Source: Bacteroidota bacterium
GTDB taxonomy: Bacteria > Bacteroidota > Bacteroidia > Chitinophagales > Chitinophagaceae
Direction of reading: 5' to 3'
Assembly: GCA_013289015.1 (NCBI GenBank)
Contig: JABDAV010000010.1
Span: 1-52,768 of the forward strand
DNA: 52,768 nt
In this document: piece after piece, positions 51,724 through 52,768 of the stretch
Position numbering within the stretch: the first letter of the stretch is position 1
Layout: each line of letters opens with the position of its first letter
The notes under the pieces: generated by a model
What the model saw: the letters and a program-made list of their open reading frames with translations, nothing else
What the model was told of the DNA's origin: nothing
The model's database searches: none
Made by a program: the position numbers and the translations under genes

Positions 51724-52768
51724 ATGAAACAAAACAGTTGTGTATTGTTTAGAGCCTGCTATATATTTCTTGCTATTGTGTTTATTGCAAAGCAGTCTTA
51801 CGCACAGGATGCAAATTCAATATGGATAAGGCCGCAGAGTATTACAGACGCGTCTTTATGGGGCATTAAGAACGGCATCACTGTTTCGTTATGGCCGGCT
51901 GCAACAGAACTTACAAAATCAGATGGCGGCCCGCGTGGTTTATTGCGTATCGGTTACAATTATATGGGCGCCAACTTCCTTATAAATTTTATAGCCATTG
52001 AACCTGTTGTTAATGGCAACATGGAGTTCAGTGAAATTTCTCCTTCAGCAGTTGATGGCAAATGGGGTAAATTTATATGGGCTGCGGATTCAATTGGTAA
52101 CAGCCATTATACAGGTAATGCCAATACACGTGGCATCATTACACATCCTGATGCTTCTCATCCAAATGTAGAAGAACTTTCTTTTTATTTGTTTATGGAA
52201 CGATTTAAAAATGGTGCGCATCCATACATCAAAATAAGTATGCGCAGTGATGCGCCCGCTGAATTGTGCATGCAGGTTTTTAATGAAGCAAACAGCACCA
52301 ATATGCAGCGATGCGCGTTAACTGCAACAATGGGCAATTATTCAAGATTGCGTTTTTTATACCTGGAGAATAGTATTGTTGATTCAAGAAAACTGTTTGC
52401 AGGTTATAATGATATTGATTTTATTGAAAAGCAACCGTATGATTATAATGAAATGCTGCGTACGAAACAAGGCGATTATATTGCTGTTGCAGAATCAAAT
52501 GAAGATTTTGCACAGTTAGCTGACTGGCCGCAACAGCGTGCTTATCTTTTAAGGAACAGCTGGCGTTACAGGCCTTTTTTTAAGCTTACGCAATATTGGA
52601 AAAAGCCGGCACAGGATGCTGATAGTTCTTTAACGGTTCGTGTAAACGGCCGTGCAAAATACTGGAGCGGCGGCAGCAATAATGCTGCAAATTATATTGA
52701 TATTCCCGGTGGCCCGGCCTTTGAAAATTTTGAGTTAAGGGATACATATCATGCAGGTGAAAAATTTG
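51724..52768 (+). CDS. Secreted protein of unknown function, cut by the window end
   Basis: An uninterrupted frame of 348 codons from ATG 51724 to the window end. The signal peptide is CYIFLAIVFIAKQSYAQ. The mature part begins DANSIWIRPQSITDASLWGIKNGITVSLWP and has features of carbohydrate-related Bacteroidota proteins (RGLLRIGYNYMGANFLINFIAIEPVV, KFIWAADSIGN, beta-rich and Trp/Tyr-rich). I do not recognise a named domain. Codon use and integrity contrast with the decayed DNA just upstream, so intact core sequence resumes here. Confidence 0.75.
   Translation, partial: MKQNSCVLFRACYIFLAIVFIAKQSYAQDANSIWIRPQSITDASLWGIKNGITVSLWPAATELTKSDGGPRGLLRIGYNYMGANFLINFIAIEPVVNGNMEFSEISPSAVDGKWGKFIWAADSIGNSHYTGNANTRGIITHPDASHPNVEELSFYLFMERFKNGAHPYIKISMRSDAPAELCMQVFNEANSTNMQRCALTATMGNYSRLRFLYLENSIVDSRKLFAGYNDIDFIEKQPYDYNEMLRTKQGDYIAVAESNEDFAQLADWPQQRAYLLRNSWRYRPFFKLTQYWKKPAQDADSSLTVRVNGRAKYWSGGSNNAANYIDIPGGPAFENFELRDTYHAGEKF

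Overview
The window looks like a chromosomal segment of a Bacteroidota bacterium, most probably a member of the Chitinophagaceae or a close relative. The evidence is an AT-rich genome, a T9SS C-terminal sorting domain, a UpxY-type NusG paralogue, DUF2911 and DUF6266 proteins, a LytTR two-component system, and promoters of the Bacteroidota form TTTG-N19-TAnnTTTG (clearest at the tRNA-His gene and at 5725-5756). The genus cannot be fixed from the sequence alone.

1-8.1 kb holds a UpxY antiterminator at the left edge (its target operon lies outside), the Prc tail-specific protease, tRNA-His, an Nfu-type Fe-S scaffold, an orphan RND-type adaptor lipoprotein, an XRE regulator with a membrane partner and a palindromic operator, a protein-glutaminase-like gene and a complete IS630 element. 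8.1-16.4 kb holds a DUF2911 protein, an SRPBCC protein, a PAS histidine kinase, a low-molecular-weight tyrosine phosphatase, and divergent from it a four-gene operon: pseudo-receiver/PIG-L deacetylase, ATP-grasp ligase, processive GT2 and a small membrane protein. It ends with a VapBC toxin-antitoxin pair. 16.5-20.4 kb is a hybrid kinase/LytTR regulator/outer-membrane barrel operon followed by a histidine-kinase remnant.

21.2-24.7 kb is a metal-uptake locus (small His/Cys protein, porin-like barrel, ZnuA-like binding protein, ZnuB-like permease) with no ABC ATPase. 25.1-29.7 kb holds an S74/T9SS surface protein, a small secreted protein, a BrkB/YihY membrane protein and a rhomboid protease. 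29.8-32.4 kb is a graveyard: an HsdR fragment, an 11-bp tandem repeat, and a complete IS256 element inserted into a decayed duplicate of the alcohol-dehydrogenase/DUF892 junction that survives intact at 36 kb.

32.4-49.4 kb is a stress and envelope island: MBL hydrolase, SemiSWEET, SDR, zinc alcohol dehydrogenase, ferritin-like DUF892 proteins, an iron-permease-like protein, lipoproteins, a GT/UDP-galactopyranose mutase/GH1 operon, three stand-alone CheY-like regulators, a large-subunit KatE catalase and a GH2 enzyme. Three genes in this stretch carry single-base frameshifts at poly-A runs. 49.4-51.7 kb is a decayed accessory region with dispersed repeats and pseudogenes of DUF6266 and DUF692 (multinuclear iron oxygenase) proteins. 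A secreted protein runs off the right end.

The strongest candidate for an undescribed system is the pseudo-receiver-PIG-L/ATP-grasp/GT2/small-TM operon with its divergent tyrosine phosphatase, which resembles an exopolysaccharide synthase of unusual composition. The intracellular protein-glutaminase-like gene is the most interesting single enzyme.
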